Source: DASPWV01 sp046727855 (lineage in GTDB: Bacteria; Acidobacteriota; Vicinamibacteria; Vicinamibacterales; UBA2999). From it: a DNA stretch of 48,216 nucleotides. Positions 30,940 through 38,862 of this stretch are shown one piece after another; the stretch's first letter is position 1, and each line of letters opens with the position of its first letter. A model generated the notes under the pieces. It did no database searches. It saw only the letters and a list, made by a program, of their open reading frames with translations, and had not been told where the DNA came from. The stretch spans positions 1 through 48,216 of the forward strand of contig JBKPDL010000056.1 of NCBI GenBank assembly GCA_046727855.1. Reading direction: 5' to 3'. A program made the position numbers and the translations under genes.

Positions 30940-31640
30940 TTACCCCAGAAGATTACTGCCGCGAGATCGAAGCCTACCTGTGCCGCAAAAACGACGGTCA
31001 TCTCATTCGCATCGTTGGTCCCGCATTCGAGCAGGTTTCAGGGTGGGCGCGTGAAGGCATTCCACTGAAGGTCGCCTGCAGCGGTGTCGATCGCTACTTC
31101 CAACGATACTACCGTAAACGACCGCGGCGCCGTCCCGTCAGGATCGAGTTCTGCGAGGCCGATGTACGCGATGCGTTCGACGACTGGCGGCGCGCGGTGG
31201 GCGTCACGCGTGTCGTTGAGGAAGAACAGAGCGCAGACACGCGCGAATCGCGACGCTCATCGCTCGCTGCCCACGTCGAGCGCGCGCTCGCTCGTTTGAC
31301 GGTTCTGCGCGGCAGCACGCAGACCGCACGGGCTTTGAGCGACGCCATCGATCGTATCGGCGGGCGTCTCGACGGGATGCAAGCCGACGCCAGGCGCGCA
31401 CGCGGCGAAGCACGTGCGGCGCTCGTTCTCGAGCTCGAGTCGCTCGAACGAGAGCTCACGGGCGCCGCCGTTGCGGCTCTTTCCGAGGGCGACCGGCAAC
31501 GGCTCGGGGCGGATGCCGAACGAGAGCTCGCGCCGTTCCGCGGGCGCATGCAACCTGAGAGCTTTATCAAGGCGAGGGCTGCCGCGTTCGAGCGTCTGGT
31601 CCGCGAAACATACGCGCTACCGTCGCTCAGGTATGAGTGA
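30936..31640 (+). CDS. Conserved protein of unknown function coupled to coaX
   Basis: This is a 234-residue protein starting at a GTG that overlaps the coaX stop. The N-terminal ~90 residues (EIEAYLCRKNDGHLIRIVGP, GWAREGIPLKVACSGVDRYF, RRRPVRIEFCEADVRDAFDDW) look like a compact conserved domain with a basic patch, perhaps a winged helix. From about 110 on the chain is helical and charged (ALARLTVLRGSTQTARALSDAIDRIG, ARAALVLELESLEREL), probably a coiled coil. The end, RETYALPSLRYE, looks conserved. I recall similar proteins in Acidobacteria next to coaX or an RNA methyltransferase, but no function. No signal peptide or membrane segment is seen. The basic N-terminus and its place beside a tRNA/rRNA methyltransferase suggest nucleic-acid binding (inference). 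Confidence 0.7.
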   Translation: MITPEDYCREIEAYLCRKNDGHLIRIVGPAFEQVSGWAREGIPLKVACSGVDRYFQRYYRKRPRRRPVRIEFCEADVRDAFDDWRRAVGVTRVVEEEQSADTRESRRSSLAAHVERALARLTVLRGSTQTARALSDAIDRIGGRLDGMQADARRARGEARAALVLELESLERELTGAAVAALSEGDRQRLGADAERELAPFRGRMQPESFIKARAAAFERLVRETYALPSLRYE

Positions 31641-32902
31641 TGCGGCCAGGCGATCGCCTGACGCTCCGTCTCGAGAAGGCCGTTGCGGGTGGCCGCATGC
31701 TCGCACGACACGATGGCGCCATCGTGCTCGTTGCGGCGGGAATTCCTGGCGAGACGGTCGAAGCTGAAGTCGAGAAGACGCAGCGCAACACGATCTGGGC
31801 GACCACGCGCCGCGTCCTCGAGGCCTCGCCCGATCGCGTCGAGCCGTTCTGCGACGGCGCGTGCGGGGGCAGCGTGTATGCGCATGTCACCTACGCCCGG
31901 CAACTCGATCTCAAACGCGACGTCCTGCGCGACGCGTTTGCGCGTCTCGCGCGCATACCCTGGGACGACGCGTTGCTGGTGACGCCGTCGCCCCCGGAGG
32001 GTTACCGGATTCGCGCTCGGCTGCACGTTCGCAGCGGCCGTCTCGGCTTTTTCCGCGAGGGGACGCACGCACTGTGCGATGCCGGCGCCACGCGGCAGCT
32101 TTTGCCCGAGACGATCGAGGCCGTGCGCAGGTTTGAGGCGTCGATCGCCGAGGCTCCGCGCGGCGCGATCAGCGAGGTTGTGATCTCGGAGAACTGCGCC
32201 GCTACTGAACGGGCCAGTCATCTCGAGCTCGACGCGAACGCCGATCCTTCACGGCTCGCAAACCTCACGCATGTGGATGGTTTCACTGGCGTGACCTGTG
32301 GCGCACCGCATCACGCACGGGCGCTCACGCTCTGGGGATCGGCGACGGTGAGCGACACGATTCGCGGCGTTCGGATCACGCGTCAGGCGCGCGCCTTCTT
32401 CCAAGGCAATCGCTACCTGCTCGAGGCGCTGGTCGCGCGTGTCGTGCAGGGCGTGCCGCCCGGCCAGGTGGTCGACCTCTACGCCGGCGTCGGCCTCTTT
32501 TCGACGGCGCTGGCCGCTCGTGGCGACACCCAGGTGACGGCGGTTGAAGGCGATGCAGTGGCCGCCGAGGACTTGAAGCACAACGCCGGCAGCTTCGGCG
32601 GCGCGATCAGCGCGCGGCATCAATCGGTCGAAGCATTTCTGTCGTCCAATCGGCCAGCGCCGCGGTTGGACTGTGTGGTTGTCGATCCGCCGCGCACCGG
32701 GATGACGCGGGAGGCGCTGCGTGGCGTGATCGGGCTCGGCGCCGCGCGCGTCGTGTACGTCTCGTGCGATGTGGCGACGCTGGCGCGCGATACCCGCGCG
32801 CTGGTGGATCGCGGCTACCGGCTCACGACCCTCGAGGCATTCGACATGTTCCCCAACACCGCGCATGTCGAGAGCCTCGCAATAGTTGACAAAGTCAACT
32901 AA
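31640..32902 (+). CDS. RlmD/TrmA-family RNA (uracil-C5) methyltransferase, iron-sulfur site degenerate
   Basis: The protein has 420 residues. A TRAM domain (GDRLTLRLEKAVAGGRMLARHDGAIVLV) is followed by the insertion domain and an SAM-dependent methyltransferase fold (VVDLYAGVGLFSTALA). The catalytic motifs DPPRTGM and VYVSCDVATLARD, with the nucleophile Cys, are intact, as is the final Glu region (HVESLAIV). The iron-sulfur signature of RlmD (CxxxxxCGGC) reads CDGACGGS here, so the third ligand is Ser. The substrate (23S rRNA U1939, U747 or tRNA U54) cannot be decided. Two starts are possible (GTG 31637, ATG 31640); both overlap the previous stop. Confidence 0.9.
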   Translation: MRPGDRLTLRLEKAVAGGRMLARHDGAIVLVAAGIPGETVEAEVEKTQRNTIWATTRRVLEASPDRVEPFCDGACGGSVYAHVTYARQLDLKRDVLRDAFARLARIPWDDALLVTPSPPEGYRIRARLHVRSGRLGFFREGTHALCDAGATRQLLPETIEAVRRFEASIAEAPRGAISEVVISENCAATERASHLELDANADPSRLANLTHVDGFTGVTCGAPHHARALTLWGSATVSDTIRGVRITRQARAFFQGNRYLLEALVARVVQGVPPGQVVDLYAGVGLFSTALAARGDTQVTAVEGDAVAAEDLKHNAGSFGGAISARHQSVEAFLSSNRPAPRLDCVVVDPPRTGMTREALRGVIGLGAARVVYVSCDVATLARDTRALVDRGYRLTTLEAFDMFPNTAHVESLAIVDKVN

Positions 32903-32922
32903 TCGGCAGCAGAATTGCGCGT

Positions 32923-33978
32923 ATGCCGACCATGCAGATCACACGCACCACCGCCTCGCGACTCACCGCCGAGCTGCGCGAGAAATCGCCCTTCGGGACG
33001 ACGTTCGCCGACCACATGCTGGTCGCGACCTGCCGCGACGGGCGATGGAGCGAGCCGGAGATTCTGCCCTTTCGCGAGCTGCCGATGTCGCCGGCGGCCA
33101 GCGTGCTGCACTACGGGCAGGCGATTTTCGAGGGCTTCAAAGCGCATCGGACCACCGACGGCCGCATCGCCGTGTTCCGGCCGATGGAGAATTTCGCGCG
33201 CATGAACCGTTCGGCGGCGAGGCTGTCGATGGCGGCGATTCCGCAAGAGATCTTCATCGGCGGCCTGCTCGAGCTGCTTCGTCTCGATCGGGAATGGGTG
33301 CCATTCGGCGATGGCGGTGCGTTGTACATCCGTCCGGTCTACGTGGCGACCGAAGCGCTCCTGCAAGTGCGCCCGTCGGCCGCGTACCGGTTCATGATTG
33401 TGACCAGCCCCTCTGGTCCGTATTTTTCCGGCGCCGTCGATTTGCTCGCCGAGCCGCAGTTTGCACGCGCCTGCCTGGGCGGTACCGGCGACGTCAAGGC
33501 AGCCGGCAATTACGCTGGAAGTCTTCTGGCGGCGCAGCAGGCACAAAAGCAAGGCTGCCACACTGTCCTGTGGCTCGACGCCACGGAGCACCGCTATATC
33601 GAAGAGTGCGGGCTGATGAACATCGTCTTTGTGATGGATGGCCGGGTTGTCACGCCGCCGCTCGCAGGCACCATCCTGCCCGGGATCACACGCGACTCGG
33701 TGTTGACGCTGTGCCGCGAAATGGGCGTGGCGGTCGAAGAGCGACGCATTGCGATCGATGAGCTGTTCGAGCGGCATGCGGCAGGCAGGCACACCCAGGC
33801 GGCGGGTGTCGGGACGGCCGCCACCGTCGCGCCGATCCGCCGAATCAAATTCCAGCAACGCGAGATCGCGCTGATGCCGCTCGATGAGCACTCGCCGCTC
33901 GAACGCGCCCGGCACGCGCTGGAAAGTATTCGCACAGGCAAAGCCGCGGATACCCGCGACTGGCTTGTTTACGTCTGA
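32923..33978 (+). CDS. ilvE: Branched-chain amino-acid aminotransferase
   Basis: IlvE exchanges the amino group between glutamate and Leu, Ile or Val keto acids, with PLP. The 351-residue chain is of the longer class II BCAT type (B. subtilis YwaA or mammalian-like). The PLP lysine is K192 in GDVKAAGNYAGS. Also present are VLHYGQAIFEGFKAHR, ALYIRPVYVATEALL, DATEHRYIEECGLMNIVFV, LPGITRDSVLTL and GVGTAATVAPI (phosphate-binding). The start is ATG 32923 or the in-frame ATG 32932. It follows the methyltransferase by 20 bases, and an 11-base gap leads to the YciI gene. Confidence 0.95.
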   Translation: MPTMQITRTTASRLTAELREKSPFGTTFADHMLVATCRDGRWSEPEILPFRELPMSPAASVLHYGQAIFEGFKAHRTTDGRIAVFRPMENFARMNRSAARLSMAAIPQEIFIGGLLELLRLDREWVPFGDGGALYIRPVYVATEALLQVRPSAAYRFMIVTSPSGPYFSGAVDLLAEPQFARACLGGTGDVKAAGNYAGSLLAAQQAQKQGCHTVLWLDATEHRYIEECGLMNIVFVMDGRVVTPPLAGTILPGITRDSVLTLCREMGVAVEERRIAIDELFERHAAGRHTQAAGVGTAATVAPIRRIKFQQREIALMPLDEHSPLERARHALESIRTGKAADTRDWLVYV

Positions 33979-33989
33979 GTTATCGAGTC

Positions 33990-34304
33990 ATGCCGTATTT
34001 CGTGCTCACCTACGAGACGGTCGAGAATTTTGGCGAGCGGCGCACGCCCTATCGACCCGCGCACCTCAATCAAGTACGCAATGCGCACGCGCGCGGCGAG
34101 CTGGTCATGGCAGGCGCGACCGGCGACCCGCCGAACGGCGCACTCCTGGTCTTCCGCGCGCAGGATCGCTCGGTCGCAGAAAACTTTGCGACGCATGACC
34201 CGTACGTAAGAGCAGGCCTCGTGCGGCGATGGGAAGTGCGGCCCTGGACCGTCGTGATTGGCAACGACCCCTCCGAACCGCCGCCGGCCGGCTTGCCGCG
34301 ATGA
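33990..34304 (+). CDS. YciI family protein
   Basis: The 104-residue protein matches the small YciI domain: MPYFVLTYETVENF, RTPYRPAHLNQVRNAHARGELVMAGATGDPPNGALLVF, then FATHDPYVRAGLVRRWEVRPWTVVIG. The paired His (RPAHL, ATHDPYV) and Asp positions resemble the active-site His/Asp of YciI relatives. The family is ferredoxin-like and mostly of unknown function. The stop overlaps the ATG of the MarR gene (ATGA at 34301), so the regulator and this protein are probably made together. Confidence 0.9.
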   Translation: MPYFVLTYETVENFGERRTPYRPAHLNQVRNAHARGELVMAGATGDPPNGALLVFRAQDRSVAENFATHDPYVRAGLVRRWEVRPWTVVIGNDPSEPPPAGLPR

Positions 34305-34741
34305 AGAACGGCAACGCCAGCGCGGTTGATGCGGTCCGCCGATTCAATCGCTTCTACACCCGCCGCATCGGCGCGCTGGATGAAGGGCATTTGCACAGCG
34401 CGTATTCGCTCGCCGAAGTCCGGGTCATGTACGAGCTCGCCAACCGTGCGCCAGCCAGCGCGCGCGAACTGGCGCGCGATCTCTCGCTCGACGCCGGCTA
34501 CCTCAGTCGCATTCTGCGCCGCTTCACCACGGAGGGATTGTTGCGCCGCGCGCCGGCTAAATCCGATCGCCGCCGAACGCTTCTTTCGCTCACGGCGAAA
34601 GGCGATCGCGTCTTCGCACCGCTCAACGCCGGCGCGCGCGCGCAAGTGAAGGCACTGCTCGAGCCGCTCTCCACCGAAGAGCGAAAGGCGCTGGTGGCAG
34701 CGATGCAGCGGATAGAGTCACTGCTGAATCGTTCGCGGTAA
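34301..34741 (+). CDS. MarR family transcriptional regulator (HTH part of the MarR-GNAT type, without the GNAT domain)
   Basis: This is a 146-residue winged-helix regulator. FNRFYTRRIGALDEGHL, SLAEVRVMYELANR, ASARELARDLSLDAGYLSRILRRFTTEGLLRRAPAKSDRRRTLLSLTAKG covers the DNA-recognition helix and wing, and LSTEERKALVAAMQRIESLL is the dimer helix. The VDAVRRFNRFYTRRIG...EGHL opening is the one I know from proteins in which a GNAT acetyltransferase is fused at the C-terminus. Here the stop follows the MarR part and no GNAT sequence is found downstream. It may regulate its own operon or the overlapping YciI gene. Confidence 0.9.
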   Translation: MKNGNASAVDAVRRFNRFYTRRIGALDEGHLHSAYSLAEVRVMYELANRAPASARELARDLSLDAGYLSRILRRFTTEGLLRRAPAKSDRRRTLLSLTAKGDRVFAPLNAGARAQVKALLEPLSTEERKALVAAMQRIESLLNRSR

Positions 34742-34882
34742 CCGGCCGCGCGCGACCCGGAGCTCGCGGCGGCTGCGACCGGCAGGCGTCCGCGAATACC
34801 AATCCCGCGCCGTCCTGATGCCGTTAGGCTGCTGGGTCGCCGCAATGGCGGCCGTTCGAAAGATCTGCAGTCACCAAGCTCG

Positions 34883-35569
34883 TTACGGGCGCTTGCTCGC
34901 CGCTTCGACGAACCCTTCGAAGAGCGGCCTGAACTCGCCGGTGCGGAAAAAATTCTCCGGGTGCCACTGCACCGCGAGGCGGAAAGTGCTTCCGGGCTGC
35001 TCGATGGCCTCGATCACGCCGTCGGGCGCCGTGCCGGATACTTCCCAGCCGGGGGCGACCTGTTTGACGGCTTGGTGGTGCCGGCTGTTCACCTGGCAAA
35101 TCTCGCCTTCGAGCTTTTCCTTCATCAACTGATACAACTGCGATCCGTTGGCCACCCAGACCTCGTGCGCGATGTGATAGCGCGGCTCCGGAACGGAGTG
35201 CGGCAGCGCGCCGTTCACCATCGACGGAATGTCCTGGATGAGCGTGCCGCCCAGCGCAACGTTCAGCATCTGCATGCCGCGGCAGATGGCGAAGATCGGA
35301 AGGTCTGCCTTGATGGCCTCGTGAATCAGGACAATTTCGTACTGATCGCGGCCGGGTTCGGAGGGCTGGAAGGTCGGGTGTGGTTGTTCGCCGTACAACG
35401 ACGGGTCCACGTCCCCGCCGCCGGTCAGCATCAACCCGCCCGAACGGCGAACGACATCGCCTGGTTGATCACGGTCGTAATGCAACTCAACGGGCTCGCC
35501 GCCGGCGCGGCGCACCGACTCCAGGTAATCCGCCAATGCGCGGCACGGCGCGATTGCAATCGTTGCCAT
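34883..35569 (-). CDS. Class I glutamine amidotransferase-like hydrolase (peptidase C26, PuuD-like)
   Basis: The 228-residue protein is a gamma-glutamyl hydrolase of the PuuD type. The nucleophile is Cys96 in FAICRGMQMLNVALGGTL, and the His-Glu pair is in VQWHPENF. GGLMLTGGGDVDPSLYGE and VNSRHHQAVK are also family marks. PuuD cleaves gamma-glutamyl-GABA in putrescine breakdown; relatives act on other gamma-glutamyl amides, and no other puu gene is nearby, so the substrate is open. The start at 35569 is close to the argS stop (7-base gap), so it is probably read from the argS message. Confidence 0.88.
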   Translation of the reverse strand: MATIAIAPCRALADYLESVRRAGGEPVELHYDRDQPGDVVRRSGGLMLTGGGDVDPSLYGEQPHPTFQPSEPGRDQYEIVLIHEAIKADLPIFAICRGMQMLNVALGGTLIQDIPSMVNGALPHSVPEPRYHIAHEVWVANGSQLYQLMKEKLEGEICQVNSRHHQAVKQVAPGWEVSGTAPDGVIEAIEQPGSTFRLAVQWHPENFFRTGEFRPLFEGFVEAASKRP

Positions 35570-35576
35570 TGACAGC

Positions 35577-37601
35577 TCACATTCTCTGAGGAACGCCCAC
35601 GCCCATCAAGTCCAGAACGCGCGTCAGTTGCCGACGTACGTAAATGACCGCCGCGGCGCGCCACCGGCGCACCTCCTGCCGTTCCTCGTTCAGGACCGAC
35701 TGCCGCGGATTCTGATAAAACGCGCTGAACATCTGCGCCAGCCCGAACCCGTACTTGGCGAGGATGGCAAACTCGAGCGAGCGCACGACCTGCTCGACGA
35801 CTTCGTCGAGGCGCGCCGCTTCGAGCACCAGATTCCAGAGCTCATGATCATCCTCGCTCCCCAGCAGCGCCGTCGGCGGCGCCGATGTCAACGTGGCGAG
35901 AATGTCGGCTTCGCTGAGGCCGTCGCGCTCCTGCACGTTCTTGAAAATCTTGTTGGCGCGGACAACCGCGTACTGCAGATATGGACCGCTCTCGCCGACG
36001 AAGCTGATCGCCTCGTCGATATCGAAGGCGATGACCTTGGTTCGCGAGTATTTGATCATGAAATACCGGACAGCTGCGACGCCGATTTGCTCAGCGATCC
36101 TGCGCCGCTCGCTCTCGGGCGCGTCGTCGTTGCGACGGGTGACTTCGGCGAGCGCTTTATCGATGACGCGATCGAGCAGATCGTCGGCCTTCACGCCGAG
36201 ACCTTTGCGTCCTGAGACTTCGACGAACGGCCGCTTCGCGTCTTCTGAGTCGGGCGGCGGCGCAAACCCGAGCTCGCGTGCGGTCGCATGCGACAACGCC
36301 ACCATCTCGTACGAGAAGTGGGTGAGGCGGTCCGCTTCCTGCGGGTGCCCGATCGCCCTCAATGCCTGCTTCAAAAGCTTCTGCAGGTACGCCTGGCGCA
36401 CGTCGATGACGTTGAATGTCGCGCTCGCTGCGCCGAACGGCGGATGCTGCGCCTCCGCTTGCTCGGGCCGGCTGATCGTCGCCCACACATCCGAGCCGTC
36501 GAGCCGCTTCGCAAAGCGGCGATACCAAAAGTCGCGGCCAAGCAGTCCCGACTTCCAGAACTGGTAGGCCATGTCTTTGCCGACGTAGGTCACTGTGCCA
36601 TTGGAACGGACAATGACTTTCTCGCGTTCGTCTTCTGCGTCGGTGTCGCGCCCCTCACCATCCGCGTCGCCCGGCGCGTCGTCGTCTATTCTCATCACCC
36701 AGCAGCCCGCATGCCGCCCTTCTGTCTGCAGATACACCGCGCCCGTTTCCTTCAGCACCTCGAACGCGCGCACCCAGAAGTGCAGCCGCAGGATGTCGCC
36801 TTCCCACGTCAGCAGGTGATAGTCGATATTGAGCCGCGTCATCGTCTTGAGATGGGCACGGACGATGCGATCCGCGACCAAGGCGGCGATGTCGGCTGCC
36901 GCGTTGCCGCCGTGTTCGATGTCGTGCAGCGTCGCGCCGCGAACCTTCAGCCGTTCTTTGTCGCCTTCGTACCACTCCGTGACGCGGGCATAGAGCTCCC
37001 AGCAGTAGTAATCGAAGCGCGTCGTGTCGGCGATCTTTTGCACACCGGCAAGATCGAGTCCTTCCAGTTCCCGGAACCCGACAACGACGTCGGCCACCTG
37101 CACCCCCGTATCGTCGATGTAGTTCTGCACTTCGACCGGTGTGCCCCTGAACTGCAGCACGCGGACGAGGGTGTCACCAAGCGCGGCGTTGCGCAGATGG
37201 CCGATATGCGCCGCCTTGTTCGGATTGATCGCGGTGTGCTCGACGATCGTCTTGCCCGTGTCAGTGGTGCGGGGCGCTGGACGGTCCAACACACCGAGCC
37301 GCTGGAGCAGAAAGGCCGGCCGATCGAGAAAAACGTTGAGATAACCGTTCGGCGCCGCCTCGACGCGCGCAATACCGTCCACCGCGTCGAAGCGGCCGGC
37401 GATTTCTTGCGCGATCATCCGCGGAGCCTTGCGCAGGCGGCGCGCGAGCTCGAAGGCTGCCGGCGATCCGAGATCGCCGAGCATGCGAGTGGGTGGGTAT
37501 TCGATCGGGATTGCCGCGCTTTCGGCAATTTCTCGTCCGTACAGTTCCGTGAGCACCGCGCGGACACGCTCCCTGACCCGATCGTGAAGGGAAAGAATCA
37601 T
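35577..37601 (-). CDS. argS: Arginyl-tRNA synthetase
   Basis: The 674-residue class I enzyme charges tRNA-Arg. The N-terminal additional domain is MILSLHDRVRERVRAVL...; the HIGH-type motif is in NPNKAAHIGHLRNAALGD; LQFRGTPVEVQNYIDDTGVQVADVV is a family segment; IVRSNGTVTYVGKDMAYQFWK and ISRPEQAEAQ... follow. The C-terminal DALR anticodon-binding domain ends MGVGVPQRM. It is about 100 residues longer than E. coli ArgS (577 aa), with acidic inserts such as DDDAPGDADGEGRDTDAED near the middle. A usual KMSKS is replaced by SGRKGLGVKADDL, as in many ArgS. It lies between a mobA-like gene and the C26 hydrolase on the same strand. Confidence 0.96.
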   Translation of the reverse strand: MILSLHDRVRERVRAVLTELYGREIAESAAIPIEYPPTRMLGDLGSPAAFELARRLRKAPRMIAQEIAGRFDAVDGIARVEAAPNGYLNVFLDRPAFLLQRLGVLDRPAPRTTDTGKTIVEHTAINPNKAAHIGHLRNAALGDTLVRVLQFRGTPVEVQNYIDDTGVQVADVVVGFRELEGLDLAGVQKIADTTRFDYYCWELYARVTEWYEGDKERLKVRGATLHDIEHGGNAAADIAALVADRIVRAHLKTMTRLNIDYHLLTWEGDILRLHFWVRAFEVLKETGAVYLQTEGRHAGCWVMRIDDDAPGDADGEGRDTDAEDEREKVIVRSNGTVTYVGKDMAYQFWKSGLLGRDFWYRRFAKRLDGSDVWATISRPEQAEAQHPPFGAASATFNVIDVRQAYLQKLLKQALRAIGHPQEADRLTHFSYEMVALSHATARELGFAPPPDSEDAKRPFVEVSGRKGLGVKADDLLDRVIDKALAEVTRRNDDAPESERRRIAEQIGVAAVRYFMIKYSRTKVIAFDIDEAISFVGESGPYLQYAVVRANKIFKNVQERDGLSEADILATLTSAPPTALLGSEDDHELWNLVLEAARLDEVVEQVVRSLEFAILAKYGFGLAQMFSAFYQNPRQSVLNEERQEVRRWRAAAVIYVRRQLTRVLDLMGVGVPQRM

Positions 37602-37618
37602 GATGAAAAAGGCAGAAG

Positions 37619-38257
37619 CTACGCGCGGTAACGCGCCAGCTCGCAGGCGCGCTCGTAATCAGCGGGGGTATTGACGTTCATCAGCATTGTGTCATCTACG
37701 CCGAGCCGAGCGAGCTCGGCGTGTTCCAGTTTCGCGACGCGAAGCTCCTCGAGCGCCTCGCGGACGCGCAACGCACCGCGATCGATGCGCCTCTTGAGAT
37801 GGCCCGCGACCGAGCGACGATAGACCGCGCACAGTGGATGAAGCCCTGCTGTCGTGCGCGGCACCGCCACGTCGCCGGCAAGCGGCACGCGCGCCAATGC
37901 CGCGGTGAGCGCCGCCGCCACAAATGGCATGTCTGCCGCCAGTACTATAGTGCGGTCCTCGGGGGTGACGAGCAGCGCAGTATACAGTGCGCCCAACGAT
38001 CCGCCATCTTCCATCGCGTCCGCAAACACCGGAACCGGAGGTCGCACTTCGGCGCTCCACCGGCCGACGAGCACGATATTCTCTACGCCGGCGGCGGCGA
38101 GCGCCTCGAGCTGTCGCGCCAGCATGGTGCGTCCGCCGACCGGCAACAACGGCTTGAAGCGACCCTCGAGCCGGCGAGCTCGGCCGCCGATAAGGATCGC
38201 AGCGTTCAACACTTGGGAACCTGCTAGCGTGTCTGTTACGTTATCAAAAGTGGCCAT
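37619..38257 (-). CDS. mobA: MobA-like nucleotidyltransferase
   Basis: MobA adds GMP to molybdopterin to make the MGD cofactor. The 212-residue chain has the nucleotide-binding opening AAILIGGRARRLEGRFKPLLPVGGRTML, then NIVLVGRWSAEV, GSLGALYTALLV and IVLAADMPFVA with the metal-binding Asp. FMNVNTP-like MLMNVNTPADY ends it. The first loop (IGGRARRLEGRFKP) differs somewhat from the classical LAGGxSxRMGxDK, so other MobA-like transferases are possible. The annotated ATG at 38257 is only 8 bases from the divergent start at 38266. A GTG at 38212 (VLNAAILIGG) with AGG upstream begins right at the fold and may be the real start. Argument for an operon: 17 bases to argS. Confidence 0.75.
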   Translation of the reverse strand: MATFDNVTDTLAGSQVLNAAILIGGRARRLEGRFKPLLPVGGRTMLARQLEALAAAGVENIVLVGRWSAEVRPPVPVFADAMEDGGSLGALYTALLVTPEDRTIVLAADMPFVAAALTAALARVPLAGDVAVPRTTAGLHPLCAVYRRSVAGHLKRRIDRGALRVREALEELRVAKLEHAELARLGVDDTMLMNVNTPADYERACELARYRA

Positions 38258-38265
38258 ACTGCGTC

Positions 38266-38862
38266 ATGGTTGATGCCGGCATCGGTCGCCTTCTTATCGC
38301 AAGTCTCCACGAAGGGATAGCCGACGTCGCGCCCGCGCGACTCGACTTTTACGAGAACTGGCTGACGCCGCCAGGCTTGCGCGACGGCAAATTCGGGTTG
38401 GCGCCGCTCCACGCCGTGCTTAGCTTCCTGCGTCTCGAAGGCCAGCACACCTACGATCGCATCATGACGAAAGCCGGTCAGCACACGGCGGATTGGGCGT
38501 ACGCGGAGCTGTCGGCCGTGGAGCGGGCGCTGGTGCGCAGTCTTCCCGTCGGGCTGCGCGCGCGCTGGACGCTGAGGTTGAGCAAGCGGCTCATTTCGCA
38601 AACCTTCAAGGGGTCGAAAGCGACAACACGGATTCGCAGAGGAAAGGGGACAGTCGGCATTCGCGCGTCGGTCTTTTGTTCGGTGCGCGAAACGGCGGCG
38701 TGGCCGATGTGCGTCTTCTATTCCGCCGCGGTCGAACGTTTCCTGCACCGCTTCGACCTCGCCGCGCGCGTGGAGATCACGGAATGCCGAGCCCACGGAG
38801 GCGCTGGTTGCACGCTCACCGTGACGATCAGCACCGCGCAAGCGACCGCCGCCGCCGCATGA
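38266..38862 (+). CDS. Conserved protein of unknown function, C-terminus reminiscent of V4R domains
   Basis: The product has 198 residues and no signal peptide. The N-terminal part LLIASLHEGIADVAPARLDFYENWL, then LAPLHAVLSFLRLEG and ATTRIRRGKGTVGIRASVFCSVRE, is conserved in Acidobacteria as I recall. The C-terminal FYSAAVERFLHRFDLAARVEITECRAHGGAGCTLTVTI has the spaced Cys (ECRAHGGAGC) seen in V4R-type small-molecule binding domains; that link is inference. The stop overlaps the ATG of the TPR gene (ATGA at 38859). The divergent mobA start is very near, so a shared promoter must lie inside one of the genes or mobA starts later. Confidence 0.7.
   Translation: MVDAGIGRLLIASLHEGIADVAPARLDFYENWLTPPGLRDGKFGLAPLHAVLSFLRLEGQHTYDRIMTKAGQHTADWAYAELSAVERALVRSLPVGLRARWTLRLSKRLISQTFKGSKATTRIRRGKGTVGIRASVFCSVRETAAWPMCVFYSAAVERFLHRFDLAARVEITECRAHGGAGCTLTVTISTAQATAAAA

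Noticed and set aside
36288..37631. Open frame of 447 codons opposite argS
   Set aside because: Antisense shadow of a clear arginyl-tRNA synthetase; no domain seen.
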